Assembly (NCBI GenBank): GCA_021740905.1
Contig: JAIOYV010000049.1
Coordinates: 1-51,563, forward strand
Length of the DNA: 51,563 bases
Direction: 5' to 3'
DNA from: Bacteroidales bacterium
Lineage (GTDB): Bacteria; Bacteroidota; Bacteroidia; Bacteroidales; M50B96
Every line of letters starts with the position of its first letter. The first letter of the stretch is position 1. The notes under the pieces are model-generated. The model ran no database searches and was not told the DNA's origin. It was given only the letters and a program-made list of their open reading frames with translations. Below are positions 35,866 through 44,353 of this stretch, in pieces. A program made the position numbers and the translations under genes.

Positions 35866-36603
35866 ATGATAGTACCATTTCAATACACATACTTGGCTTT
35901 GCTTATTGGAAGTGTGTTCTTTCCGGTTGTTCTTAGCTTCGACAAAAAAGTGGCTTTTTATAAAAAGTGGAAGGCTTTGTTCATGGCTATAACCATTGTT
36001 TCTGCATTTTTTATTGTTTGGGATATTTGGTTTACCGCGAAAGGCGTATGGCATTTTAATCCCGATTATGTCATTGGAATCAATTGGTTTGGCTTGCCTG
36101 TGGAAGAATGGTTGTTCTTTTTCGTAATCCCATATTGTTGCGTGTTTATTTATGAGGTTATAAAAGCCTATTGGCCGCAAAAGGAATTTAAGTTTATCTC
36201 CCGGTTTATAACTTTTCCTTTTGCCGGCCTTTTACTTATTGCCGCTCTTGTTTTCAATGATCGCCTTTACACCTTTGTTAACTTCCTGGTGTCTGCCGGT
36301 TTTTTGCTTTTAGTCGGCTTTATCGCATCCTTTAAAAAATATTCAGAACGGTTTTATCTTTCATGGATAATTTCGCTAATTCCCTTCTTTATTGTAAACG
36401 GCTTGCTTACTTCAATCCCAGTGGTGATTTACAATAACGAAGAGAACCTTGGCCTCCGTATCAGCACAATCCCCATTGAGGATTTTATTTACCTTTTGCT
36501 TTTGCTATTGATGAATGTTTTCTTGTATGAGTTTATCCTTTCAAGAATAAAAAAGGCGAAAGAGGTTCGATCAAACAAAAACCTCAGTAAGGTCCACTTT
36601 TAG
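35866..36603 (+). CDS. crtY: Fused CrtYc/CrtYd-type lycopene cyclase
   Basis: A 245-aa polytopic membrane protein of the heterodimeric-type lycopene cyclase family, here as a single fused chain. It has two related halves, each with the Pro-x-Glu motif: GLPVEEWLFFFVIPY (about residues 78-92) and TIPIEDFIYLLLLLL (about 205-219). Such enzymes form beta-ionone rings at one or both ends of lycopene; with CruF and CrtD in the cluster, one end is probably cyclised and the other hydrated. Its last 33 nt overlap the end of the convergent Uma2 gene. Confidence 0.9.
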   Translation: MIVPFQYTYLALLIGSVFFPVVLSFDKKVAFYKKWKALFMAITIVSAFFIVWDIWFTAKGVWHFNPDYVIGINWFGLPVEEWLFFFVIPYCCVFIYEVIKAYWPQKEFKFISRFITFPFAGLLLIAALVFNDRLYTFVNFLVSAGFLLLVGFIASFKKYSERFYLSWIISLIPFFIVNGLLTSIPVVIYNNEENLGLRISTIPIEDFIYLLLLLLMNVFLYEFILSRIKKAKEVRSNKNLSKVHF

Positions 36604-37155
36604 ATCGCCATCGAAAATATGAACTGGGATTTTATCATCGCCGGCAAAAATCCCCCCAAACTGAAATTTCCCATTTTCGTCCAGCACAAATACATTTACG
36701 TTTTCGTCGTTCGGGTTTACGATCCAATATTCGCGTACACCATGCTGTTGGTAAATCTCAAATTTGTCTTTTGTGTCGCGATTCGAGTTTTTAGGCGAAA
36801 CTATCTCAATGATAAAATCGGGTGCACCCAGACAACCCCTGTCGTCCATTTTATTCAAGTCGCACACCACGTAAATATCGGGTTGCACCACTGTGTAGAT
36901 CGTTTTGTCGTCTTTGTCTTTATTCTGAGGAAGTCGCACATCAGAGGGGGCATGGTAAACTTCACACTTTTTGTTTTCCAAATAGACACCCCAAATTTTG
37001 ATTAATATGGAAGATGTTTTTTGATGTAACCGAGATGGGGAGGGCGACATCAACTGTATAAAACCATTGAAAAGTTCGCGCCTCACATCGTCCATCCAGG
37101 TAAGATAGTCGGCGTAAGTGTATCGTTTGTTTAAATCTAATTTCAGGGTTTCCAT
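36571..37155 (-). CDS. Uma2 family putative endonuclease
   Basis: A 194-aa protein of the Uma2/DUF820 restriction-endonuclease fold. It begins with YTYADYLTWMDDVRRELFNG and has the core VQPDIYVVCD followed by APDFIIEIVSPKNSNRDTKDKFEIYQQHGVREYWIV, with the PD...ExV...K residues expected of the PD-(D/E)XK site. These proteins are abundant in some bacteria without a known role. The two 3' ends of this gene and crtY overlap antisense by 33 nt. Confidence 0.88.
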   Translation of the reverse strand: METLKLDLNKRYTYADYLTWMDDVRRELFNGFIQLMSPSPSRLHQKTSSILIKIWGVYLENKKCEVYHAPSDVRLPQNKDKDDKTIYTVVQPDIYVVCDLNKMDDRGCLGAPDFIIEIVSPKNSNRDTKDKFEIYQQHGVREYWIVNPNDENVNVFVLDENGKFQFGGIFAGDDKIPVHIFDGDLKVDLTEVFV

Positions 37156-37175
37156 GTTTTACGGTTTATTAGATT

Positions 37176-37206
37176 CAAAAGTACAAAAATTATTAACCAT
37201 AGGCAA
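37176..37206 (-). promoter_or_regulatory. Bacteroidota promoter for the Uma2 gene
   Basis: Minus-strand TTG (37206-37204), 20 nt spacer, TACTTTTG (37183-37176): a full -33/-7 match, 20 nt before the ATG at 37155. Confidence 0.6.
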
Positions 37207-37244
37207 TCCCATACTTTAAACCTTATCGGTGTTTCCCTTTTTTC

Positions 37245-37252
37245 TATCTTTG
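37245..37252 (+). promoter_or_regulatory. -7 element for the TlpA-like gene
   Basis: TATCTTTG matches TAnnTTTG. It ends only 5 nt before the first in-frame ATG (37258), which favours the second ATG at 37279 as the real start. Confidence 0.45.
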
Positions 37253-37278
37253 CGGCCATGAACCAAATATTGCATCCA

Positions 37279-38460
37279 ATGAGAAATTATAGCGTACTAA
37301 TTCTGATTTCCTTTTTCGTTATTGCCTGTTCGTCGGGCGACAAGCAACCTGCCGACACCAACTTTTCTGTGACGGGGATCTTTGAAAATACTGCTGGTCA
37401 AACCATTTATCTCGAAGAAGTGGGCATGGGGAAGGCTGTTCCTGTTGACTCAACAGTTGTTGGGGAGGAAGGGAAATTTATCCTTTATGGCAAAACAGAA
37501 GACCCCAATATTTTTCTCCTTCGGATCAATGATGGTGCATTCAATTATTTGTTGATCGAAAAAGATGAAAAGGTAAAAGTAACGGGCGATGCGCAAACAT
37601 TGGCCAAAGAAATTCATGTTGAGGGATCGACAGGATCGCAGCAACTTGCTGATTTGAACATGCGATTGTACAGGCTTCAAATAGCAATAGATTCATTGAC
37701 CCAAATCCGGGACCAAATTTATCAAGACCCGGACAAAAAAGATGAACTATCTGAAATTATATCTAAAGCCAATGCACTTGTTACGGCACATAAAGAATTT
37801 TTGTTTTCATTTATAGAGGAGAATCCTTCCTCGTTGGCAAGCATTGCTGCTCTTTATCAACAAATGGGGCGACAAAAATTAATAACACCAAACGAAAGTA
37901 TGGCTACATTTAAAATGGTCGATTCGGCTCTGATGGCCAATTATCCCAACAGCATCCATGTGAAGAATTTCCATTCGAATGTTGGGAAAATGGGCAGCGA
38001 GATTCGGCAGCAGGCTATGGCCGAGTCGAAAAAACTGCTCGATATGGGAAGCATGGCTCCCGATATATCATTGCCATCGCCTGGTGGTCAGGTTTACACG
38101 CTTTCATCCTTGCGAGGAAAATATGTATTGCTCGATTTTTGGGCTGCTTGGTGTGGCCCATGTCGCCGCGAAAGCTCAACCCTGGTGGCTAATTATGCAA
38201 AATACAACAAAAAGGGCTTTGAGATTTTTCAGGTTTCGTTGGATAAAACCCAAAAAGCATGGCAGGATGCCATAATTGCTGATAAGCTTTCGTGGCCTTA
38301 TCATGTAAGCGACCTTCAATATTGGAGTTCGGCCCCGGCCCGTTTGTACAATGTAAGCAGTATCCCGGCCAACTATCTGTTAGACCCCGACGGAAGGATT
38401 ATTGCCAAAGACTTGCGTGGACCGGCACTGTCGGCGAAGCTTGCGGAGATTTTTAGGTAG
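37279..38460 (+). CDS. TlpA-like thioredoxin lipoprotein
   Basis: A 393-aa periplasmic lipoprotein thiol-disulfide oxidoreductase. Signal with lipobox VIAC, then a DUF4369-type N-terminal beta domain (about 30-130), a helical linker, and a C-terminal AhpC/TlpA thioredoxin domain (from about 255) with LLDFWAAWCGPCRRES (Cys292, Cys295) and the cis-Pro in NVSSIPANYLLDPDG. Such proteins are frequent in Bacteroidota and reduce disulfides of exported proteins or cytochromes. The start at 37279 is favoured by the -7 element position and yields a standard lipoprotein signal; 37258 would add seven residues. Confidence 0.88.
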   Translation: MRNYSVLILISFFVIACSSGDKQPADTNFSVTGIFENTAGQTIYLEEVGMGKAVPVDSTVVGEEGKFILYGKTEDPNIFLLRINDGAFNYLLIEKDEKVKVTGDAQTLAKEIHVEGSTGSQQLADLNMRLYRLQIAIDSLTQIRDQIYQDPDKKDELSEIISKANALVTAHKEFLFSFIEENPSSLASIAALYQQMGRQKLITPNESMATFKMVDSALMANYPNSIHVKNFHSNVGKMGSEIRQQAMAESKKLLDMGSMAPDISLPSPGGQVYTLSSLRGKYVLLDFWAAWCGPCRRESSTLVANYAKYNKKGFEIFQVSLDKTQKAWQDAIIADKLSWPYHVSDLQYWSSAPARLYNVSSIPANYLLDPDGRIIAKDLRGPALSAKLAEIFR

Positions 38461-38530
38461 GGAAAAAAATTGAAAAAAGAGGCTCCTCTCCTCCAGCTGG
38501 CAGGTCGGAAGACAAAATATGGCTAAACCA

Positions 38531-38577
38531 GAGGGAGAAAAAGAGAGGGCGAAGCCGTCTCTTTTTTTCTCTCCCTT
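38531..38577 (+). terminator. Long hairpin after the TlpA-like gene
   Basis: GAGGGAGAAAAAGAGA (38531-38546) pairs imperfectly with the TCTCTTTTTTTCTCTCCCTT arm (about 38558-38577) around GGGCGAAGCCG. The T-rich right arm and A-rich left arm could end transcription from either side. Confidence 0.5.
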
Positions 38578-38600
38578 CCATAAATGCCATGTCTTTCCGA

Positions 38601-38793
38601 GCCACAACCCAAAAATATTTGGGCACAAAGAGAGATGACAAAAGAAAGGATTTAGGATTGATGATTAACGATTTTAGATATAAGATGTGTGGCACGAACC
38701 ACCAGATCAAAAATCAAAAATCGTTAATCATCATTCTGAAATCAAATTTGCATACTTATTAACATACAGCGTCTTACAAAAAGATGTCATTGG
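38601..38793 (-). repeat. Dispersed repeat, copy B
   Basis: Inverted copy of 16788-17004. The 122-nt core 38601-38722 is identical by eye to 16883-17004 reversed; the outer part (38723-38793) is diverged and lacks the TCCCGA hairpin present in copy A. Like copy A it lies between two converging genes (a TlpA-like gene and an O-antigen ligase-like gene). Confidence 0.8.
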
Positions 38794-38900
38794 TAACCTA
38801 TTGAGGAATCTCATTTAATATCTTGCCCGTATTTTCAGGCTTTTACGAAACAATCAGGCTAAATTCAATAATTTTACGAACTAACATTTTTTTCGTTTTT

Positions 38901-40499
38901 CTAATCTGCTTTTCTCCCAAAAAGAAAGAGGCAATAGAAAAAACTGAAAAAGCTCACCCCAGGTTGGGTTTCGAGGGTATCTTCGTTCAGCATGGAAACA
39001 AAGGCAATGATCATAAACATCAGGAAGAAGTAGTCTTTGCCCCGACCTTCATAATAGATGGGGGCAAACATCCCGTACAAGATAATCAACAGGCCAAGAA
39101 AACCAAAGGTAATGGCAAACGTTACAAACTGGTTGTGTGCCCGGTGCCGGTATTGCTGCGCGAGTTTTGTCTGCATCAGTTCGTATTGTTTGTTGAATTC
39201 CAATTGGGCATCGCCAGTGCCTACGCCAATAAGTGGGTTTTGACCAATAATGCGAAACCCGGCTTTCATGTATTCGATCCGTTGGGCAATGGAATGACTG
39301 CTTGGGTTGCCGCCCCGCAAATATAGGTCGATCTCCCATACCGATTCATAAAACCGGCCATATAGGCTAAGTTTGTTTTTTAATATGTGATTGGCATAGC
39401 CCTCTTCTATGGCTTTTACGTCCTCTAGACTAAGTTTTTTTACCCCCTCAGCATCTTTTCTCAAGTTGAGCGAAGTGAGATACCTCATGATGGTGTACTT
39501 AATGCCTTGCCCTTTTTTGTCGGGGCCGCCATATTTACATTCGCTTACCTTGTCCCATTCTTCTTTCAATTCTTTTTCGCAGATATACAAACCAACCCAA
39601 TGTCCATTCTCTACTTGCAGATTATTAATATTGTGGAGGTATGGATTGCCTTGGGCTGTATATTTGTCCAAGTTTTCAATTTCATATTTATCAAAGTGGC
39701 GAAACCCAGAAATTGTGATTGCAAGGTAGCTTGCCATCACCAAGGGAATGGCTATCAACAAAGAAAAAATAACAAGCCGCAAAGGCAGGTGTTTTAACCG
39801 GAATATCCAAACAGCCAGAAAAACAGCACTGCAAATAATAAGCAAACCAAGTCCGGTAAGGCTTTGTAGCAAGATCAGGAAAAAGATAAGCCAAACAAGC
39901 AAACCGGAATAAATGAACTTTTCTATTCGGATAAGAGAACTGTTTTTTGAAAAAAGGAAATATCCCAACGAGAAAACAGCTATGTTAATCAGCAGGGCAA
40001 AGCGGATGTGCGAAATAAAAAGTGAAATGTCTCTTATGTCGTTTATGGGCACGTTCCCCACGCCAAGCAACACCCCTGTCGAAATGAATGAATTTACAGT
40101 GACAGCCGCAATAAAGAAAAGAAGTAATATTTTTAATTGTCGGGCAGTTAAGCCAGCAGAACTAGCAATAATAATGGGCAATATAAACATGGGGAGTTTT
40201 ATGCGTAGGTCTTTTAGGGCGTTGTATTTGGGACCCAAAAAACCGTCGGGCCAGCTCGTATAAATCAAGCCAAGTAAGTGAACTACAAAAATCAACAGAA
40301 AAATAAGGACAGCCTTCCTCTCTTTAATAATGTGAAATTTCCTTTTGAAATCACCCTCCCAAATCCAGTTTATGGCCAGCAGGAACTGGCTCACGCTCAT
40401 GGTAAACACCGACAAAGGCAAGCTCACGGCCAATAGTATCAGGCCAAGGTAATACACATTGAAGTGAGTCAGGTATTTTTGATTAAGCATTTTCCTCAT
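38901..40499 (-). CDS. O-antigen ligase family membrane protein
   Basis: A 532-aa polytopic protein with about 10-12 helices and the Wzy_C/O-antigen ligase fold. A large periplasmic loop (about 260-410) contains charged stretches and the family region AGFRIIGQNPLIGVGTGD followed by HRAHNQFVTFAITFGFLG, whose His-Asn pair is typical of these enzymes. Members link O-antigen to lipid A core, polymerise it, or glycosylate proteins; no surface polysaccharide genes adjoin, so the role is open. ATG 40499 is used; 40490 is an alternative. Confidence 0.85.
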   Translation of the reverse strand: MRKMLNQKYLTHFNVYYLGLILLAVSLPLSVFTMSVSQFLLAINWIWEGDFKRKFHIIKERKAVLIFLLIFVVHLLGLIYTSWPDGFLGPKYNALKDLRIKLPMFILPIIIASSAGLTARQLKILLLFFIAAVTVNSFISTGVLLGVGNVPINDIRDISLFISHIRFALLINIAVFSLGYFLFSKNSSLIRIEKFIYSGLLVWLIFFLILLQSLTGLGLLIICSAVFLAVWIFRLKHLPLRLVIFSLLIAIPLVMASYLAITISGFRHFDKYEIENLDKYTAQGNPYLHNINNLQVENGHWVGLYICEKELKEEWDKVSECKYGGPDKKGQGIKYTIMRYLTSLNLRKDAEGVKKLSLEDVKAIEEGYANHILKNKLSLYGRFYESVWEIDLYLRGGNPSSHSIAQRIEYMKAGFRIIGQNPLIGVGTGDAQLEFNKQYELMQTKLAQQYRHRAHNQFVTFAITFGFLGLLIILYGMFAPIYYEGRGKDYFFLMFMIIAFVSMLNEDTLETQPGVSFFSFFYCLFLFGRKAD

Positions 40500-40781
40500 C
40501 TAATTCGTTCAGCCCACAAAAATAGTAAACTTAGCGTAGAGTTTTATTGGGGAATGTAGGATTGATAACTTTCCCCTTTCCATTAGAAAAGATGTGTTGT
40601 TGGAGTGATGGGGTAATGTGTTGGAAATTGGCAAACGCTTTGTTTTTTATCCGATAATCCAAATTATTTTTCAGGGATTTTGATTTAGTGAAAGTTTCTT
40701 CAAATCCTAAATATTTGCGGATTCCAACCCAATACTCCGCCACTCCATCCATATATTTTTGCCAACGCAATTGTTTCCCAG

Positions 40782-41642
40782 CTAAGGAATGTCTTTCTTG
40801 AAAACCACCGTACGGTAAGGGAATGGGATTTCAATGCCTTCGCGGTCGAAACGTTCTTTGATACTTTTTAGCAGGTCGCAATTCATGGTAAAGGAATCGT
40901 CGGTGTTTGCGGCCCAAACATTGGCCCTAAGATCGACAGAAAAATCGCTGAGGCCAACTACGATAACCTGAACTGCCTCACTGCCTTCTTGTATTTCCTG
41001 TTCAGTCCTCCCATCAAGAAACAAGGGATGCTTGAGGACTTCGTCTTTAATAATGGCCATCGCCTTGTCAATACTCGAATCATAACTTATCCCAAATGCC
41101 ATGTGTTTCTTGATGCGTTGATCGACAATGCTGCTGTTTATAATAGACTCCTCGCTGATAATGCTGTTGGGAATGATGATCCGACGGTTTTCGTAATTCC
41201 GGATTACCGTATGCCGAAGCGTAATATCTTCGACCACGCCCCGCTGATTGGATGCAGCCTCAATGGTATCGCCTACTTTGAAAGGCTTGAACGACAAAAT
41301 AAACAAGCCACTTACAATATTGGAAAAGGCCTTTTGCGAAGCAAATCCAATAATCGCAGCCAATATCCCGGCACCGGCAAACATGGCAGTGCCTAAATTA
41401 TGAAGAAATGGGATGTTGTAAAAGATGAAAATAATGGCCAAAGTGAACACAATAAATGTGGTCGAGTTCTTCATGAATTTAAACTTTGTAGGGTCGAGGT
41501 GAAGCTTTGGGGCAACACTGTGTATCATCCTATCGAGGATCTTACGAAGGATCATCGAAACAATAAAAGCCCCTATCAGAGTGCCTAAAATCAACACAAT
41601 CTTATTATTAATTGCAATTTCTTTCCAGTTTTCCCAATCCAT
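40782..41642 (-). CDS. MscS family mechanosensitive channel
   Basis: A 286-aa small-conductance mechanosensitive channel. Two N-terminal helices (about 12-30 and 58-78) precede the pore helix TM3 AGAGILAAIIGFASQKAFSNIVSGLFIL, with its Gly/Ala packing pattern; the cytoplasmic beta domain includes FKVGDTIEAASNQRGVVEDITLRHTVIR and IIIPNSIISEESIIN. It gates on membrane tension to release solutes during hypo-osmotic shock. The start at ATG 41642 gives the usual short form. It diverges from glnS. Confidence 0.92.
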   Translation of the reverse strand: MDWENWKEIAINNKIVLILGTLIGAFIVSMILRKILDRMIHSVAPKLHLDPTKFKFMKNSTTFIVFTLAIIFIFYNIPFLHNLGTAMFAGAGILAAIIGFASQKAFSNIVSGLFILSFKPFKVGDTIEAASNQRGVVEDITLRHTVIRNYENRRIIIPNSIISEESIINSSIVDQRIKKHMAFGISYDSSIDKAMAIIKDEVLKHPLFLDGRTEQEIQEGSEAVQVIVVGLSDFSVDLRANVWAANTDDSFTMNCDLLKSIKERFDREGIEIPFPYRTVVFKKDIP

Positions 41643-41664
41643 ATCAATTCAATTTTTAGGATGC

Positions 41665-41672
41665 CAAAAGTA
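41665..41672 (-). promoter_or_regulatory. -7 element for the MscS gene
   Basis: Minus strand TACTTTTG matches TAnnTTTG, 22 nt before the ATG at 41642; no clear -33 partner. Confidence 0.4.
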
Positions 41673-41735
41673 CGAATTAATAATTTTGAAGGTGTATGAT
41701 TAATTCCCCCAACAACCAGCTTGTCGCATTTTTTC

Positions 41736-41743
41736 TATTTTTG
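41736..41743 (+). promoter_or_regulatory. -7 element for glnS
   Basis: TATTTTTG matches TAnnTTTG exactly, 35 nt before the ATG at 41779. The -33 partner is not clear. Confidence 0.45.
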
Positions 41744-41778
41744 TGCGAAATTTTTATCTTTAATAAGACAACACTTGT

Positions 41779-43476
41779 ATGACAAATAATGCCCAGCCCG
41801 AAGAAGGCAAACGATCGCTTAATTTTATTGAACAGTTTGTAGAAGAAGACCTCGCCAACGGAAAAAACGATGGACGGATACATACCCGGTTTCCGCCCGA
41901 ACCCAATGGCTATTTGCACATTGGCCATGCCAAAGCCATCTGTCTCGACTTTGGGATTGCCGAACGCTACAACGGCAAATGCAACCTGCGATTCGACGAT
42001 ACCAATCCATCGAAAGAAGAGGTTGAATACATCGACTCGATTAAGGCAGACATTCACTGGTTGGGTTTCGATTGGGAAGATCGTGAGTTTTATGCCTCGG
42101 ATTATTTCGGCAAACTATACGATTTTGCCACCGAACTTATCAAACGTGGCCTGGCATATATCGATGATCAACCGGCCAGCCTGATAAGCGAACAAAAAGG
42201 GACACCCAACAAACCAGGCATCGAAAGTCCGTATCGAAACCGAAGTGTCGAAGAAAGTCTCGATTTATTTCGAAGGATGAACGAAGGGGAATTTGAGGAA
42301 GGTTCACGCGTACTCAGGGCCAAAGTGGATATGACATCATCTAATATGCATAAGCGCGACCCGATTATTTACCGGATCATGAAGTGCGCCCACCACCGCA
42401 CCGGCGATACTTGGAAAGTATATCCCATGTACGATTTCGCCCACGGACAAAGCGATTATTTTGAAGGGGTCACACATAGCCTTTGTACCCTCGAATTTGA
42501 GGTTCACCGCCCTTTGTACGATTGGTTTATCGACCAGCTAAAGGAAGGCGATTACCGTCCCCGGCAAATCGAGTTCAACCGATTAAACCTAACCTACACC
42601 GTGATGAGCAAGCGGAAATTGCTTCAATTGGTGCAAACGGGCCAGGTATTGGGCTGGGACGATCCACGTATGCCAAGCCTGTCGGGATTGCGGCGCAGGG
42701 GCTACACTCCAGCTTCGATCCGCAATTTTGTCGATATGATCGGCTATACAAAATACGAGGCCATGAACGATGTGGGCCTTTTGGAATTTGCCGTGCGCGA
42801 AGACCTGAACAAAACCGCCACCCGCGTAATGGGCGTTTTGCGGCCCTTAAAGCTGATCCTCACCAATTACCCCGAAGGGCAGGAAGAGCAGCTTGAAACT
42901 GTAAATAATCCTGAAGATGAAAACGCCGGGACACGCCTATTGCCCTTTGGCCGGGAACTTTATATCGAGCAGGACGACTTTATGGAAGACGCTCCCAAGA
43001 AGTTTTTCCGGTTAAGCCCGGGCAATGAAGTGCGATTAAAATCAGCCTACATCATCAAGTGCGAAGACTTTGTAAAAGACCCCAAGACAGGCGAAATCAC
43101 CGAGGTACATTGCACTTACGACCCTTTAACAAAAAGCGGGTCGGGCGAAAGCCGGAAAGTAAAAGGCACGCTTCATTGGGTGTCGGCCAAACATGCCATC
43201 GATGCCGAAGTACGCCTGTACGACCGACTGTTTGTTGACGAAGAACCAGATGGTCACAAGGACAAAGACTTTACGGAATTCCTGAACCCTGAATCACTTG
43301 AAAGATTATCAAATTGCAAGCTGGAACCCAGTCTCGCCAATGCAAAAGTGGAGGACCGTTTTCAATTTACCCGTCTTGGGTATTTCTGTTTAGATAGCAA
43401 GGATTCAAAACCTGGCAACCTGGTTTTCAATAGGACGGTTCCGTTGAAGGATTCGTGGGGGAAAGGAAATAGATGA
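41779..43476 (+). CDS. glnS: Glutaminyl-tRNA synthetase
   Basis: A 565-aa class Ic synthetase charging tRNA-Gln. HIGH motif is in [12 protein letters not shown] (residues 47-50), the KMSKS-equivalent is VMSKRKL (about 275-281), and between them lie FDDTNPSKE and [14 protein letters not shown], both characteristic of GlnRS rather than GluRS. The C-terminal part is the beta-barrel anticodon-binding domain ending near [10 protein letters not shown] dedicated GlnRS implies direct Gln-tRNA formation. It is a single-gene unit. Confidence 0.97.
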   Translation: MTNNAQPEEGKRSLNFIEQFVEEDLANGKNDGRIHTRFPPEPNGYLHIGHAKAICLDFGIAERYNGKCNLRFDDTNPSKEEVEYIDSIKADIHWLGFDWEDREFYASDYFGKLYDFATELIKRGLAYIDDQPASLISEQKGTPNKPGIESPYRNRSVEESLDLFRRMNEGEFEEGSRVLRAKVDMTSSNMHKRDPIIYRIMKCAHHRTGDTWKVYPMYDFAHGQSDYFEGVTHSLCTLEFEVHRPLYDWFIDQLKEGDYRPRQIEFNRLNLTYTVMSKRKLLQLVQTGQVLGWDDPRMPSLSGLRRRGYTPASIRNFVDMIGYTKYEAMNDVGLLEFAVREDLNKTATRVMGVLRPLKLILTNYPEGQEEQLETVNNPEDENAGTRLLPFGRELYIEQDDFMEDAPKKFFRLSPGNEVRLKSAYIIKCEDFVKDPKTGEITEVHCTYDPLTKSGSGESRKVKGTLHWVSAKHAIDAEVRLYDRLFVDEEPDGHKDKDFTEFLNPESLERLSNCKLEPSLANAKVEDRFQFTRLGYFCLDSKDSKPGNLVFNRTVPLKDSWGKGNR

Positions 43477-43560
43477 GTAGTTGAGTGGGTAAGTAGTTAA
43501 AAAGTTGAAAAGTTGAAGGATTGAAGAGTTGATGGGGTGATTAGTGGGATGGTTGAAGGG
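43474..43560. repeat. Degenerate AGTTGA tract
   Basis: A/G-rich tract after glnS with many variants of AGTTGA (GTAGTTGAGTGG, AAAGTTGAAAAGTTGAAGG). Related tracts occur at about 14030-14100, 14850-14905 (complement) and 47583-47620. It is non-coding; its nature is unknown. Confidence 0.45.
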
Positions 43561-43601
43561 TAGAAACAAATAATCGGAAATCTTCTGTAGGTGTGAAGCA
43601 A

Positions 43602-44055
43602 TTATTGATTTTGTTCTAAAAAATATCTCAGTTCAATCATTTCTTGGGTAGATATAATTTTGTTATATCCTTTTGATTTTAGACCGTTTATTAGTTTCTT
43701 ATCCCCAGTCCATAGTTTAGTATCAAGGTATTCGTTTAAGGCAATAAAAACAATGTCCTTTTCGTCAATATCTTTTACTAATTCTATGGCAAACAATAAA
43801 TTGTCTTTTGGGATTTGTTCTTCGTCAATAAAATGAATCTCGTTGTAAATTAGATGCTCCGTTTCAACAATTGCCTTTTTGTCCTTTTTTGAAATCTCAA
43901 TTAATTTATCCCGGTGATTATCTATCTCATACCATAGAAAGTGACAACTATAAAAATCAAAATATTGATGGGAATTCAGGAATAGGTCGGCTATATTGCT
44001 TTTTGTATTTAGAATAGCACTGAATACCAAAATTGGTGTCGACAACAATTCTCAT
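43602..44055 (-). pseudogene. PIN-domain toxin gene with 5' frameshift
   Basis: PIN ribonuclease toxin partner of the antitoxin just upstream. The natural start is the ATG at 44055, whose ATGA overlaps the antitoxin stop; it reads MRIVVDTN, the standard PIN opening with the first catalytic Asp. The frame then breaks: the remaining homology (ILVFSAILNTKSN onward) is in another frame, as if 2 nt had been lost (or 1 gained) in the run after the DTN codons near 44033. The rest is intact, with acidic residues in NLLFAIELVKDIDEKDIVFIALNEYL and LWTGDKKLI. The downstream frame alone (148 codons from a TTG at 44048) lacks that Asp. It is either inactivated or a sequencing/assembly error; programmed frameshifting is less likely. 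Confidence 0.75.
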
Positions 44056-44255
44056 TTTAACAATCGGTCTTTGTTTTTCTCCCACCAACTTTTATTAATC
44101 TCATCCGCTAATTGGTCCACATCTTCCTGTTTTGCTACCGAATCAGCAGTTAATTCTTTGTATCGGATATAATTGATTGCTCTCTGGATCCCATCAATGT
44201 CAATTGTATTTGGTATCCGAATTAATATTTCTGTATTTGTCCGTTCAATTATCAT
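44052..44255 (-). CDS. Antitoxin of PIN-type toxin-antitoxin pair
   Basis: A 67-aa small protein: a beta-strand N-terminus (RTNTEILIRIP), a helix with the pattern IQRAINYIRYKELTADS and a C-terminal toxin-binding tail (WWEKNKDRLLK). I recall this pattern from Bacteroidota antitoxins paired with PIN toxins. The stop TGA overlaps the toxin ATG by 4 nt. If the toxin is dead, this gene may persist as a remnant or protect against a related toxin elsewhere. Confidence 0.75.
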   Translation of the reverse strand: MIIERTNTEILIRIPNTIDIDGIQRAINYIRYKELTADSVAKQEDVDQLADEINKSWWEKNKDRLLK

Positions 44256-44307
44256 AGCCCTCTTTTTTTTTGTAAAAATACTGATTTTTTCGGTGTTTTG
44301 GATTAGC

Positions 44308-44341
44308 TTTGTATTCTAATACAACCAGTACAATAATTTTG
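44308..44341 (+). promoter_or_regulatory. Bacteroidota promoter for the T9SS cargo gene
   Basis: TTTG (44308-44311), 22-nt spacer, TAATTTTG (44334-44341): a complete -33/-7 pair, 12 nt before the ATG at 44354. Confidence 0.55.
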
Positions 44342-44353
44342 ACATCAAAAGAA

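Larger units (their letters stand above)
38461..38900. other. 440-nt spacer between convergent genes
   Basis: No gene. It contains a long terminator-like hairpin (38531-38577) and dispersed repeat copy B (38601-38793). The remaining 38794-38900 stretch is AT-rich without clear structure. Confidence 0.6.

Noticed and set aside
35722-36180. 152-codon minus-strand frame
   Set aside because: Antisense to the lycopene cyclase, and covers the nested inverted repeat.
40531-40770. 79-codon minus-strand frame between the O-antigen ligase and MscS genes
   Set aside because: No recognisable domain; flanking GGAGTGATGG-like degenerate repeats suggest spacer DNA. I could not rule out a small gene.
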